Both the position numbers and the translations under genes were made by a program. Source: Acidovorax sp. KKS102 (lineage in GTDB: Bacteria; Pseudomonadota; Gammaproteobacteria; Burkholderiales; Burkholderiaceae_C). Taken from it: a DNA stretch of 64,000 bases. The first letter of the stretch is position 1; each line of letters opens with the position of its first letter. The stretch is taken from positions 4,960,001-5,024,000 of the forward strand of contig NC_018708.1 in assembly GCF_000302535.1 (NCBI RefSeq), given 5' to 3'. This document shows positions 55,001 through 62,654 of this stretch, piece by piece. The notes beneath the pieces were generated by a model that searched no databases, was not told the origin of the DNA, and saw only the letters and a program-made list of their open reading frames with translations.

Positions 55001-56188
55001 CAGCCCCTGGGGCGTGTAGGTGCGCAAGGCGTCGTGGGCGGCCGCTCCGAGCGGCAGACGGCTGGCAACCTGCGCCAGCGCCGCCAAGTCCAGCCGGTCG
55101 GCCCGCAATTCGCCTTGCGCCGGGGCCTTGCCGTTGGCATCGGTGTGCACCAGCCGCAAGTTGCCGCCGGGCCAGGTCAGGCCGTCGTCGGTCTGGAACT
55201 GCAGCGCCTGCGTCGAGAATTCAAACCCGCCGGTGAGCCGACGCCCCCCCAGCCGGCCCTGGATGGAAGGCAGAACCAGCGGGCGCAGATCGGCCGCAAG
55301 CGTGGTGTTCACATCGGCCAGCGCCAGGTCGGCTGTGCCGCCCACCACCTGCCCGCTGCGCACATCGGCCCAGGCCCGCAGCGCGCCTCGGCCCTGCGCC
55401 ACCTCGATGCCCACATCGGCGTGGTGCCGCAGGTGCGACACATCGACCCGCGTGAAGTGGGCAAACACCTGGCCGCTCCAGTGCTTCCAGTTGCCATCGC
55501 GGGCGCGCAGCAGCGGCGCGCGAAACAGACCGACCAGACTGAAACGGTCGCCCCATTCCGGCGGCGGTGTGGCATCCACCCGAAGGTTGTGGTGCCAGTT
55601 ACCGTTGCGCAAAACCAGGTCCACCTTTTCCAGCGCCAGCTCGGGGGCGCCGCGCTGCTCGTCGGTCCAGCGCACCGTGCCACCCTTGATGTAGACCTCG
55701 CCCTGCGAGAACAACCAGTCGGCCGCCGCGCTGCTATCGCCCTGGTTCTGGGCAAATTCCAACCCCGCCACATAGATGCGCCCGTCGCTCGCGCGCCGCA
55801 CATCCAGGTCCGGGCCTTCGATGTAAAGCTGCTCGAACCCCCACTGCAGCAGCGAACGGGGCGACAGCGCCACCACCACCCGCGGCAGGCGCAACGCGGT
55901 ACGGCCTGCTGCATCCAGCAGCGCGACGTCAGACAGCTCGATGGACGGGATCAGCCCCTCGGTGCGGGCCACGATGGCGCCGATCTGCACGGGAACCCCC
56001 AATACCCGTGCGGCCTGCGCCTGCAACTGTGGGCGGAAATCACCGATTCGCGGCACAATCCAGCCATGAAGAGCCCCCCATGCGATGGTCAGCAGCAGCC
56101 AGAACGCGAGCAACAATCCCAGCGACCACCGCGCAAAACCTGCAACTATTTTCAGCAGGCGTGAGGGGTGCGAGGTGGGATCGATCAT
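52031..56188 (-). CDS. YhdP family AsmA-like envelope protein
   Basis: A 1385-residue AsmA-like protein with one N-terminal membrane helix (RWSLGLLLAFWLLLTIAWGAL, about 18-38) and a very long beta-rich periplasmic body made of repeating AsmA-type segments, ending DLRVVVVPEINAMTASLVATAINPVIGLGSFLAQ. Such proteins are thought to move phospholipid across the periplasm. The ATG at 56188 gives MIDPTSHPSRLLK. It is divergent from glnE, which is the usual betaproteobacterial arrangement. Its stop overlaps the amidase ATG. Confidence 0.93.
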   Translation of the reverse strand: MIDPTSHPSRLLKIVAGFARWSLGLLLAFWLLLTIAWGALHGWIVPRIGDFRPQLQAQAARVLGVPVQIGAIVARTEGLIPSIELSDVALLDAAGRTALRLPRVVVALSPRSLLQWGFEQLYIEGPDLDVRRASDGRIYVAGLEFAQNQGDSSAAADWLFSQGEVYIKGGTVRWTDEQRGAPELALEKVDLVLRNGNWHHNLRVDATPPPEWGDRFSLVGLFRAPLLRARDGNWKHWSGQVFAHFTRVDVSHLRHHADVGIEVAQGRGALRAWADVRSGQVVGGTADLALADVNTTLAADLRPLVLPSIQGRLGGRRLTGGFEFSTQALQFQTDDGLTWPGGNLRLVHTDANGKAPAQGELRADRLDLAALAQVASRLPLGAAAHDALRTYTPQGLVDEIQATWKGPLDALQQYQVKGRIQGLALAGATDGSAPAHLGLRGANVDIDMTQAGGKAALTMASGALVLPGVFEEPVLPLDRLSADVRWQVDGGRVAVQANDVQFANADAQGDARATWHTSDPSKAPHRSRFPGVLDLTGTLHRADGTRVHRYLPLSIPAESRHYVRDAVAAGSASNVQFRVKGDLHDLPFNDPKQGEFRIAARVKDVTYAYVPTALQPAGTLPWPALTDLGGELIFERSSMQVRGASGGFAGSKGLRLSKVEARIPDLAHTVVGVSADARGPLAELLTLMTTSPLGRMTGNALEQASGTGNADFQLRLSLPISDINKSKVQGSVTLAGNELRITPDTPALTRVRGAVQFSETGFALSNVQAQALGGPVRLEGGMRALAANALATESAVQIRAQGTATAEGLQQTPQLGMLSQLARRATGSAPYTLALSFRRGVPELQVNTSLQGLALALPPPLGKAADSSLPLRFDNQVARESLAGLANNNGNGSNAPPLRDQITLDLGPLGSATYVRDLSGPQPRVLRGAIGVGLSNGEFAPMPSQGVAANINQGKLDVDAWDDVLTRATAAESTARSAGATAAPVGQAMAQDYLPTTLALRARELTLQGRTLHNVVAGVLREGTTWRANLDATELNGYLEYRQPGSPEFSNGRLFARLSRVNMPQSDVTQVEELLNEQPGNLPALDIVVDDFELRGKRLGRVEMEAQNRGGEGVLREWRLSKFNITAPEAAFTASGNWAVLNAAAAGPRSAERRTVLSFKLDIRDSGDLLARLGMANVVRRGKGRMEGQVGWIGAPFSPDYRSMTGQINLNVESGQFLKADPGLAKLLGVLSLQSLPRRLTLDFRDVFSEGFAFDFVRGDVRIERGVATTNNLQMKGVNAAVLMEGSANIDQETQDLRVVVVPEINAMTASLVATAINPVIGLGSFLAQVFLRGPLIEAATQEFRIDGTWTDPRVVRVARRAREASPATEAAPRASPPPKTGEPS

Positions 56189-56331
56189 GGTGAGATGGAA
56201 AGTGGCAGGAATTATGACCCGCAGCCCTGGCGTGGGTTCACTCGCGACCCGAGTGCCCAGTGAGCTTTTGTATGCCGTCGGGCCCGCACACCAGCACCCC
56301 GCTCCCCGTCCAACATCCGGCTGTGGCTGCC

Positions 56332-59088
56332 ATGCATCCCTCTCTGTCTGACCCCCGCTGCCACCTGCCCCTGCCCGAGGGCCCCCTGGCCGAACATTCC
56401 CGCTTCTACCAGCGCCTGCACCGCCGCTACGCCAACGACCGTCCGCTGCTGCCACCCGGTGTTCCGGTGCTTGCGACCATGGAGCAGGCCTATGACGCTC
56501 TGTGCGCACGCGGCTGCGATACCGGCACCGCGCTGCGCGTGCTGCGCCAGCTGGTCATGGAACGCCTGATCCAACTGGACTGCGAGGCACAGACTCCCCT
56601 GGCCGACATCACCCGGGCCGTGACCGAACTGGCCGAACTGGCCCTGGACCGCGCCTGCCAGCAGGCGCGCCGCGAGCTGGACGAACGCCATGGCGCACCG
56701 CGCGGCCCGCAGGGCCAGCCCGTGCAGCTGTGGATCATCGGCATGGGCAAACTGGGTGCCCGCGAGCTCAATGTCTCCAGCGACATCGACCTCATCTATG
56801 TGTATGAGCACGATGGCGAAACCGCTGGCATGCCCGATAGCCGGGGCCGCATCTCCAACCACGAATACTTTGCGCGCGCCGTCAAGGCCATCTACAGCCT
56901 GGTGGGCGACACCACCGAGCATGGCTTTGTCTTCCGGGTGGACCTTGCCCTGCGGCCCAACGGCAACTCGGGCCCCGCGTCGGTATCCCTGGCCGCGCTG
57001 GAGGAATACCTGCAGGTGCAGGGCCGCGAATGGGAACGTTTTGCCTGGCTCAAGAGCCGTGTAGTGGCCCCGCGCGACTGCATTGGCCGCCCCGAGGTGC
57101 AAGCACTGCGCGGCGTGGTCCTGCCGTTTGTGTTCCGCCGCTACCTGGACTACAGCGTGTTCGACGCGCTGCGTTCGCTGCACAGCCAGATCCGGGACCA
57201 TGCGTCCAAACGCAGCGCCGGGCACCCCGAGCGCGCCAACGACGTCAAGCTCTCGCGCGGCGGCATCCGCGAGATCGAATTCACCGTGCAGCTGCTGCAG
57301 GTGGTGCGCGGCGGGCAGTTCCCCGAGCTGCGCCGCCGCCCTACGCTGGATGCGCTGCAGCGCCTGGCCCACGCGGGCCTGATGCCCCAGGAGACCGCCG
57401 ACGCGCTGGCCCGGGCCTATGTGTTTTTGCGCCGGGTGGAGCACCGCATCCAGTACCTGGACGACCAGCAGACCCACGTGCTGCCCACGCGCGATGACGA
57501 CCTGGCCTGGATCGCCAGCACCCTGGGCTACAAGGACTGCTGCGCCTTCCTGCACGAGCTGGACGCACACCGTGAGCTGGTGGCCCAGGAGTTCGACACC
57601 CTGCTGGGAGGCAACGGCAAAAAGCAATGCAGCGGCGGCGGCTGTGGCGGCCCCCGGGCAGCGGCACCGCCGCCCCCGGAACTGGAAGGCCTGCTGGAGC
57701 AGCTGCCACCGGGCTTTCGCGAGCGTGTGGCCGAGTGGCGCAACCACCCGCGCGTGGCCGGACTGCGTGACGAAGCGCGCGCGCGCCTGTTCCGCCTGGT
57801 GCAGCGCACGGCCCAGTGGCTCAAGGAAGGACGCGTCACCGAAGAGGCCACCGTGCGCCTGGCCAACTGGCTCGAGCCGCTGCTGCGGCGCGAAAGCTAT
57901 CTGGCGCTGTTGCTGGAGCGGCCGTCGGTGCACGAACAGCTGCTGCACCTGCTGGGCGCGGCCAAGTGGCCCGCAAGGTACCTGCTGCAGCACCCCGGCG
58001 TGATCGACGAGCTGGTGGGCGACGCACTGCTGTCCGAGCGTTTTGTGGTGGCCGACTTTGAACGCGAGTTGGGCATGCGCCTGGCGTCGCTGCGCTCCAC
58101 CGGTGAGGACGACGACGAAACCCTGCTCAACCTGCTGCGCCGTGCGCAGCATGCCGAAACCTTCCGCACCCTGGCGCGCGACGTGGAGCGCCGCATCACG
58201 GTCGAGCAAGTGGCCGACGACCTCAGCGCGCTGGCCGACAGCGTGCTGCGCATCACCAGCCAGTGGTGCTGGAGCCGCCTCAAGAACCGCCACCGCGACG
58301 AACCCCAGTTCGCCATCATTGGCTACGGCAAGCTAGGCGGCAAGGAGCTGGGCTACGGCAGCGACCTGGACATCGTCTTTGTGTTCGACGACGACGATGA
58401 GCGCGCCCCCGAGGTGTACGCGGCCTTTGTGCGCAAGCTCATCAACTGGCTGACCGTCAAGACGGGCGAGGGCGACCTGTACGAGATCGACACGGCCCTG
58501 CGGCCCAATGGCAACTCGGGCCTGCTGGTGACGAGCTTCGAGGCCTACGCCAATTACCAGCAGCAACGCGGCAGCAACACCGCCTGGACCTGGGAGCACC
58601 AGGCCATGACACGCGCGCGGTTTGTGATGGGCAGCGAGGCCTTGCGCGAGCGCTTTGACGCTGTGCGCGAGGCCGTCATCACGTCTGCCCGCGACCCGCT
58701 GGCGTTGAGGGGCGAGATCGTGACCATGCGCGAGCGGGTGCGCTCAGCCCACCCCACGCCCGCCGGTCGCTTCGACGTGAAGCACAGCCCGGGCGGCATG
58801 GTGGACGCCGAATTTGCCGTGCAGTACCTGGTGCTCTCGCAGTCTGCCGCCCACCCCGAATTGCGTGGCAACCTGGGCAACATTGCACTGCTGCAGCGGG
58901 CCGAGCAAGTGGGCCTGCTGCCCCCAGGCGTGGGCCACGCAGCCGCCGACGCCTACCGCGAACTGCGCCGGGTACAACACGTGGCGCGGCTGGACGAGGC
59001 GCCCACCCAGGTCACGCCACCCGCACTGCAGGCCGAGCGCGATGCCGTGCTGGCGCTGTGGCAGGCCGTGTTTGGCACTGCGCCGTAG
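56332..59088 (+). CDS. glnE: Bifunctional glutamine synthetase adenylyltransferase/removase
   Basis: A 918-residue two-headed enzyme that adds AMP to and removes it from glutamine synthetase in answer to PII and glutamine. Two nucleotidyltransferase motifs are clear: GMGKLGARELNVSSDIDLIYV (N-terminal removase) and GYGKLGGKELGYGSDLDIVFVFDD (C-terminal transferase). Each is followed by LRPNGNSG. A His/Cys-poor linker in between has a Cys-rich patch, GGGCGG. The ATG at 56332 fits the family start; earlier in-frame ATGs exist. Confidence 0.96.
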   Translation: MHPSLSDPRCHLPLPEGPLAEHSRFYQRLHRRYANDRPLLPPGVPVLATMEQAYDALCARGCDTGTALRVLRQLVMERLIQLDCEAQTPLADITRAVTELAELALDRACQQARRELDERHGAPRGPQGQPVQLWIIGMGKLGARELNVSSDIDLIYVYEHDGETAGMPDSRGRISNHEYFARAVKAIYSLVGDTTEHGFVFRVDLALRPNGNSGPASVSLAALEEYLQVQGREWERFAWLKSRVVAPRDCIGRPEVQALRGVVLPFVFRRYLDYSVFDALRSLHSQIRDHASKRSAGHPERANDVKLSRGGIREIEFTVQLLQVVRGGQFPELRRRPTLDALQRLAHAGLMPQETADALARAYVFLRRVEHRIQYLDDQQTHVLPTRDDDLAWIASTLGYKDCCAFLHELDAHRELVAQEFDTLLGGNGKKQCSGGGCGGPRAAAPPPPELEGLLEQLPPGFRERVAEWRNHPRVAGLRDEARARLFRLVQRTAQWLKEGRVTEEATVRLANWLEPLLRRESYLALLLERPSVHEQLLHLLGAAKWPARYLLQHPGVIDELVGDALLSERFVVADFERELGMRLASLRSTGEDDDETLLNLLRRAQHAETFRTLARDVERRITVEQVADDLSALADSVLRITSQWCWSRLKNRHRDEPQFAIIGYGKLGGKELGYGSDLDIVFVFDDDDERAPEVYAAFVRKLINWLTVKTGEGDLYEIDTALRPNGNSGLLVTSFEAYANYQQQRGSNTAWTWEHQAMTRARFVMGSEALRERFDAVREAVITSARDPLALRGEIVTMRERVRSAHPTPAGRFDVKHSPGGMVDAEFAVQYLVLSQSAAHPELRGNLGNIALLQRAEQVGLLPPGVGHAAADAYRELRRVQHVARLDEAPTQVTPPALQAERDAVLALWQAVFGTAP

Positions 59089-59159
59089 CATGCGACGACC
59101 TTAAGCGCAGTGACAACCGGTTGCACTTTGATGCAGCGGCAGTTTCTGAAAAATTCATT

Positions 59160-59181
59160 AATTCAAACAACTGTTTGAATT
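59160..59181. promoter_or_regulatory. Perfect palindrome, TetR/CecR operator candidate
   Basis: AATTCAAACA-AC-TGTTTGAATT, ten-base perfect arms, 22 bases upstream of the CecR-type gene start. It is the only A/T-rich perfect palindrome in the gap and is the likely self-operator. Confidence 0.7.
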
Positions 59182-59202
59182 CTGGTGGTGTAATCCGGGG
59201 CC

Positions 59203-59934
59203 ATGAGTTCCGGTGCCCACCCCATTCCCGCTGCAGCCCAGCGCACCGCCCGCAGCGACGGTGAAGACACGCGTGCCCGCCTGCTGCAGGCCGCGCTGCA
59301 GCTGTTCTCCGAAAAAGGCTTTGCCCAGACGTCAGTGCGCGCCATCGCCCAGGCGGCGGGCACCAATGTGGCCGCCATTGCTTACCACTTTGGCGACAAA
59401 GCCCAGCTGTACACCGCCACGTTCTACGAGCCTTTCGGCAGCGGCAGCGATCTGATCCCGGTGTTTGCCGACCCGGCCCTGGACCTGCAGGGCGCGCTGC
59501 ATCACTATTTCGCGGGCTTTCTGGAACCGCTCAAGCACGACGACCTGGTGACGCAGTCACTGCGCCTGCATGTGCGCGAGTTGCTGGACCCTACCCATGT
59601 CTGGCCCGAACTCATCGAACGCGAGTGCCGCGCCCCCCACATGGCGCTGGTTCAGGTGCTGTGCCGCCACATGGGCGTGCCGGTGGTGGACGACGACATG
59701 CACCGGCTGGCCTTCTCTCTGGCTGGCCTGGTGATGCAGCTGTGGACGCAGCGCGACCCCCTGGTGGCCATTGCCCCCCAGCTGGCAACAGCCGGGGTGG
59801 TGGACCAATGGGTGGAGCGGCTGACCGGCTACGCCCTGAGCATGGTGCAAGGAGAGATCGCCCGACGGCAGGCCACACAACGGCCTGCGCGTCGCACTTT
59901 GAGGACTTCACACAAGAAGGAATCCAACGCATGA
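59203..59934 (+). CDS. CecR/YbiH-type TetR family regulator
   Basis: A 243-residue TetR repressor: HTH (RARLLQAALQLFSEKGFAQTSVRAIAQAAGTNVAAIAYHFGDKAQLYTATF) and the CecR-type C-terminal domain (PALDLQGALHHYFAGFLEPL...MALVQVLCRHMGVPVVDDDMHRLAFSLAGLVMQLW). It heads the RND efflux operon and its stop overlaps the outer-membrane gene start (ATGA). The palindrome upstream indicates autorepression, lifted by an efflux substrate. Confidence 0.94.
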   Translation: MSSGAHPIPAAAQRTARSDGEDTRARLLQAALQLFSEKGFAQTSVRAIAQAAGTNVAAIAYHFGDKAQLYTATFYEPFGSGSDLIPVFADPALDLQGALHHYFAGFLEPLKHDDLVTQSLRLHVRELLDPTHVWPELIERECRAPHMALVQVLCRHMGVPVVDDDMHRLAFSLAGLVMQLWTQRDPLVAIAPQLATAGVVDQWVERLTGYALSMVQGEIARRQATQRPARRTLRTSHKKESNA

Positions 59935-61316
59935 ACCTACGCATAACCCGTTTCACATGGGCCGCGTTGCTGCCCCTGGCCCTGGGTGCCTGCGCGGTGT
60001 CCGCGCCGCCCGCCCAGGTGCCCGCGACGCCCCCCCTGGCCTGGCAGGCTCCCTTGCCGCACCAGGGTTCCCTCACGGACATGGCCCGCTGGTGGACCCA
60101 GCTGCAAGATCCGCTGCTGGTCGAGCTGATCGACGCCGCCCAGGCCGTGAGCCCCGGCATCGCGCAGGCCCAGTCGCGCATTGCGCAGGCCCGCGCCACG
60201 CAAGTCGGTAGCCGGGCGGCGTTGTTGCCCGCGCTTGACGCTCAGGCCAGCGCCAGCCGGGGCTTCAATGACCAACTGGCCCGCGTGGCCACCACATCGC
60301 AGGCCGGACTGCAGGCCAGCTGGGAGCTGGAACTGTTTGGCGCCAACCGCGCCGCCAAAACTGCGGCCGATGAGCGGCTGGCGGGCGCACAGGCCCTGTG
60401 GCACGAGGCGCGTGTGAGCGTGGCGGCCGAAGTAGCACAGCAGACCAGCAGCATCCGCACCTGCCTGGCCCAGCAGCAGGTGGCCGAGCGCGACGCGCAG
60501 TCCCGTGGTGAAACGTCCCGCCTGTCCCAGCTGAGTGAGCGCGCGGGCTTCACGGCGCCCGCCACGGCCGCACTGGCCCGTGCCAGCGCCGCCGAGGCCC
60601 AGGCCCGCGCCTCGCAGCAGCGCATGCAATGCGATGTGGAAGTCAAGGCCCTGGTGGCGCTCACCGGCTGGGAAGAACCCACGCTGCGCACCCGGCTGGC
60701 CCAGCCGGTGGCTGCGGCCCCGGACACCTTATTTACCGTGGACGCACTGCCCGCCCATGTGCTGGCCCAGCGCCCCGACGTGTACAACGCCGAGCGCGAA
60801 GTGGCGGCCGCCAGTGCCGACGTCGCCAGCGCCCAGGCCCAGCGCTACCCACGCCTGACCCTCAGCGGCAGCGTGGGTGCAGCCCAGGTGCGCACGGGGG
60901 GCGTAACCACCGACCTGAACACCTGGACCATCGGCCCGCTGGCGCTCAGTGTGCCCCTCTTTGACGGTGGCCGCCGCGCTGCGCAGACCGATGCGGCGCA
61001 GGCCCGCTACGACGAGGCCGCCTCGCAGTACCGGGCCAAGGTGCGCCAGGCCGTGAGCGAGGTCGAGCAAGCCCTGGTGCGCCTGCAAAGCACGGCCGAG
61101 CGCAGCGCCAGCGCGCGCACTGCCGCCGACGGCTACCGCGCATCGTTCGACGCGACCGAGGCGCGCTGGCGTGGTGGCCTGGCCAGTCTGGTGGAGCTGG
61201 AAGATGCCCGGCGCACAGCACTGGCCGCCGAGAACGCGCTGATCGCGCTGCAACACGAGCGCCAGACCGCCTGGATAGCGCTGTACCGCGCCGCTGGCGG
61301 CGGGTGGAAGCTATGA
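59931..61316 (+). CDS. RND efflux outer-membrane channel (NodT/OprM family lipoprotein)
   Basis: A 461-residue outer-membrane factor. Lipobox LGAC is at about 18-21. TolC-like domains follow: MARWWTQLQDPLLVELIDAAQAVSPGIAQAQSRI, LVALTGWEEP, HVLAQRPDVYNAEREVAAASADVASAQAQRYPRLTLSGS, WTIGPLALSVPLFDGGRR. It forms the outer channel of the efflux pump whose adaptor and inner pump follow. GAAGGAATCC precedes the ATG. Confidence 0.95.
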   Translation: MNLRITRFTWAALLPLALGACAVSAPPAQVPATPPLAWQAPLPHQGSLTDMARWWTQLQDPLLVELIDAAQAVSPGIAQAQSRIAQARATQVGSRAALLPALDAQASASRGFNDQLARVATTSQAGLQASWELELFGANRAAKTAADERLAGAQALWHEARVSVAAEVAQQTSSIRTCLAQQQVAERDAQSRGETSRLSQLSERAGFTAPATAALARASAAEAQARASQQRMQCDVEVKALVALTGWEEPTLRTRLAQPVAAAPDTLFTVDALPAHVLAQRPDVYNAEREVAAASADVASAQAQRYPRLTLSGSVGAAQVRTGGVTTDLNTWTIGPLALSVPLFDGGRRAAQTDAAQARYDEAASQYRAKVRQAVSEVEQALVRLQSTAERSASARTAADGYRASFDATEARWRGGLASLVELEDARRTALAAENALIALQHERQTAWIALYRAAGGGWKL

Positions 61317-61427
61317 GACATCCCTCTAAGGCGCTTTGCGCCTCGCCTGCGCATCGCCGGTTTCAAGCGCAGTGGGCGACGCCCAACACCATGCATAGCT
61401 GATATGAATTTTTCAGGACAGATGCAC

Positions 61428-62642
61428 ATGCAACACTCCTCCTTCTCCTTCAAGTTTTCCCCCACCGCCTTCGCCGTGATCACCGCCTGCGTGCTGGCCA
61501 CGGGCGGTGCGCTGGTTTTCTCGGGTGCATCGCGTGCCGCCGATGAACCCAAGGCGGGCCAGCCCCGGCCTGCGCTCACCGTCAGCACGGCGCAACCGCA
61601 GCGCATGCAGGTGCCGCTGCGCCTGGCTGCCAACGGCAACATCGCGGCCTGGCAAGAGGCGAGCATTGGGGCCGAGAGCAACGGCCTGCGCTTGACCGAC
61701 GTGCGTGTGAACGTGGGCGATGTGGTCAAGGCCGGGCAGGTGCTGGCCACCTTCTCGGCCGACACGGTGTTGGCCGATGTGGCCCAGAGCCGCGCCAGCC
61801 TGCTCGAAGCCCAGGCCAATGCGGCCGAGGCCGCCGCCAATGCCGACCGCGCCCGCTCGTTGCAAGCCACGGGCGCACTCAGCCAGCAGCAGATCCAGCA
61901 GTTCACCACCGCCGAGCAAACCGCCAAGGCCCGCGTGGAGGCTGCCCAGGCCGCGTTGAACGCGCAGCAGCTGCGCCTCAAATACACCCAGGTGGTGGCG
62001 CCTGACAGTGGCGTGATCTCGGCGCGCACCGCTACGGTGGGCGCGGTGGTGGGTGCCGGCACAGAGCTGTTCCGCATGGTGCGCAAGGGCCGCCTGGAGT
62101 GGCGCGCCGAGGTCACGTCCACCGAGCTGCGGCGCATCCAGCCCGGCGCCAAAGTCAGCGTCACCGCAGCAAGCGGCGCCGTGGCCGAGGGCACCGTGCG
62201 CATGGTCGCGCCCACGGTGGACCCGCAGACGCGCAATGCGCTGGTCTACGTGGATCTGCCCGCCAATGCGGACTTCCGAGCCGGGATGTTTGCGCGGGGC
62301 GACTTCGCGCTGGGCAGCAGCGACGCGCTCACCGTGCCGCAGGAGGCGCTGGTGGTGCGCGACGGGTTCTCGTACGTGTTTGTGGTGGGCGGCGACCAGC
62401 GCGTGCAGATGCGCAAGGTCCAGACCGGCCGCCGCGTGGCCGACCGGGTCGAGGTGCTGTCGGGCCTGGACGCCGGAGCCTCCGTCGCCGTGCGCGGTGC
62501 GGGCTTTTTGAACGATGGCGACCTCGTGCGCGTGGCAGCCCCTGCGGCGGCGCCAGCGGCGGGCAAGCAGTCCTCCAGCGGACATTTCATGCAAAAAGTG
62601 CCTGTAGCGCTAGTGGATCATGCGCTAGCAGCTATCAATTGA
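61428..62642 (+). CDS. RND efflux periplasmic adaptor (membrane fusion protein)
   Basis: A roughly 404-residue HlyD-type adaptor: N-terminal signal/anchor (AFAVITACVLATGGALVFSGASRA), lipoyl half-motifs (LRLAANGNIAAWQEASIGAESNG; LKYTQVVAPDSGVISARTATVGAVVGAG), coiled-coil Ala-rich hairpin, and beta-barrel. I chose the ATG at 61428, nine bases after AGGA; ATGs at 61404 and 61422 are possible. The last 18 or so residues (HFMQKVPVALVDHALAAIN) and the TGA stop are made by dispersed repeat R9. Confidence 0.92.
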   Translation: MQHSSFSFKFSPTAFAVITACVLATGGALVFSGASRAADEPKAGQPRPALTVSTAQPQRMQVPLRLAANGNIAAWQEASIGAESNGLRLTDVRVNVGDVVKAGQVLATFSADTVLADVAQSRASLLEAQANAAEAAANADRARSLQATGALSQQQIQQFTTAEQTAKARVEAAQAALNAQQLRLKYTQVVAPDSGVISARTATVGAVVGAGTELFRMVRKGRLEWRAEVTSTELRRIQPGAKVSVTAASGAVAEGTVRMVAPTVDPQTRNALVYVDLPANADFRAGMFARGDFALGSSDALTVPQEALVVRDGFSYVFVVGGDQRVQMRKVQTGRRVADRVEVLSGLDAGASVAVRGAGFLNDGDLVRVAAPAAAPAAGKQSSSGHFMQKVPVALVDHALAAIN

Positions 62643-62643
62643 G
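62590..62643 (+). repeat. Dispersed 60-bp repeat, copy R9; contains adaptor stop codon
   Basis: GCAAAAAGTGCCTGTAGCGC, TAGTGGATCATGC, then CAGCTATCAATTGAGGAG. The TGA in CAATTGAGG ends the adaptor gene and GAGGAG is the ribosome site of the next gene, so the repeat is built into the operon. Confidence 0.8.
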
Positions 62644-62654
62644 GAGCATTCCAG

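Noticed and set aside
53729-56164. 811-codon + strand frame over the YhdP gene
   Set aside because: Antisense to a well-supported AsmA-like protein; Arg/Gln/His-rich composition typical of high-GC shadows.
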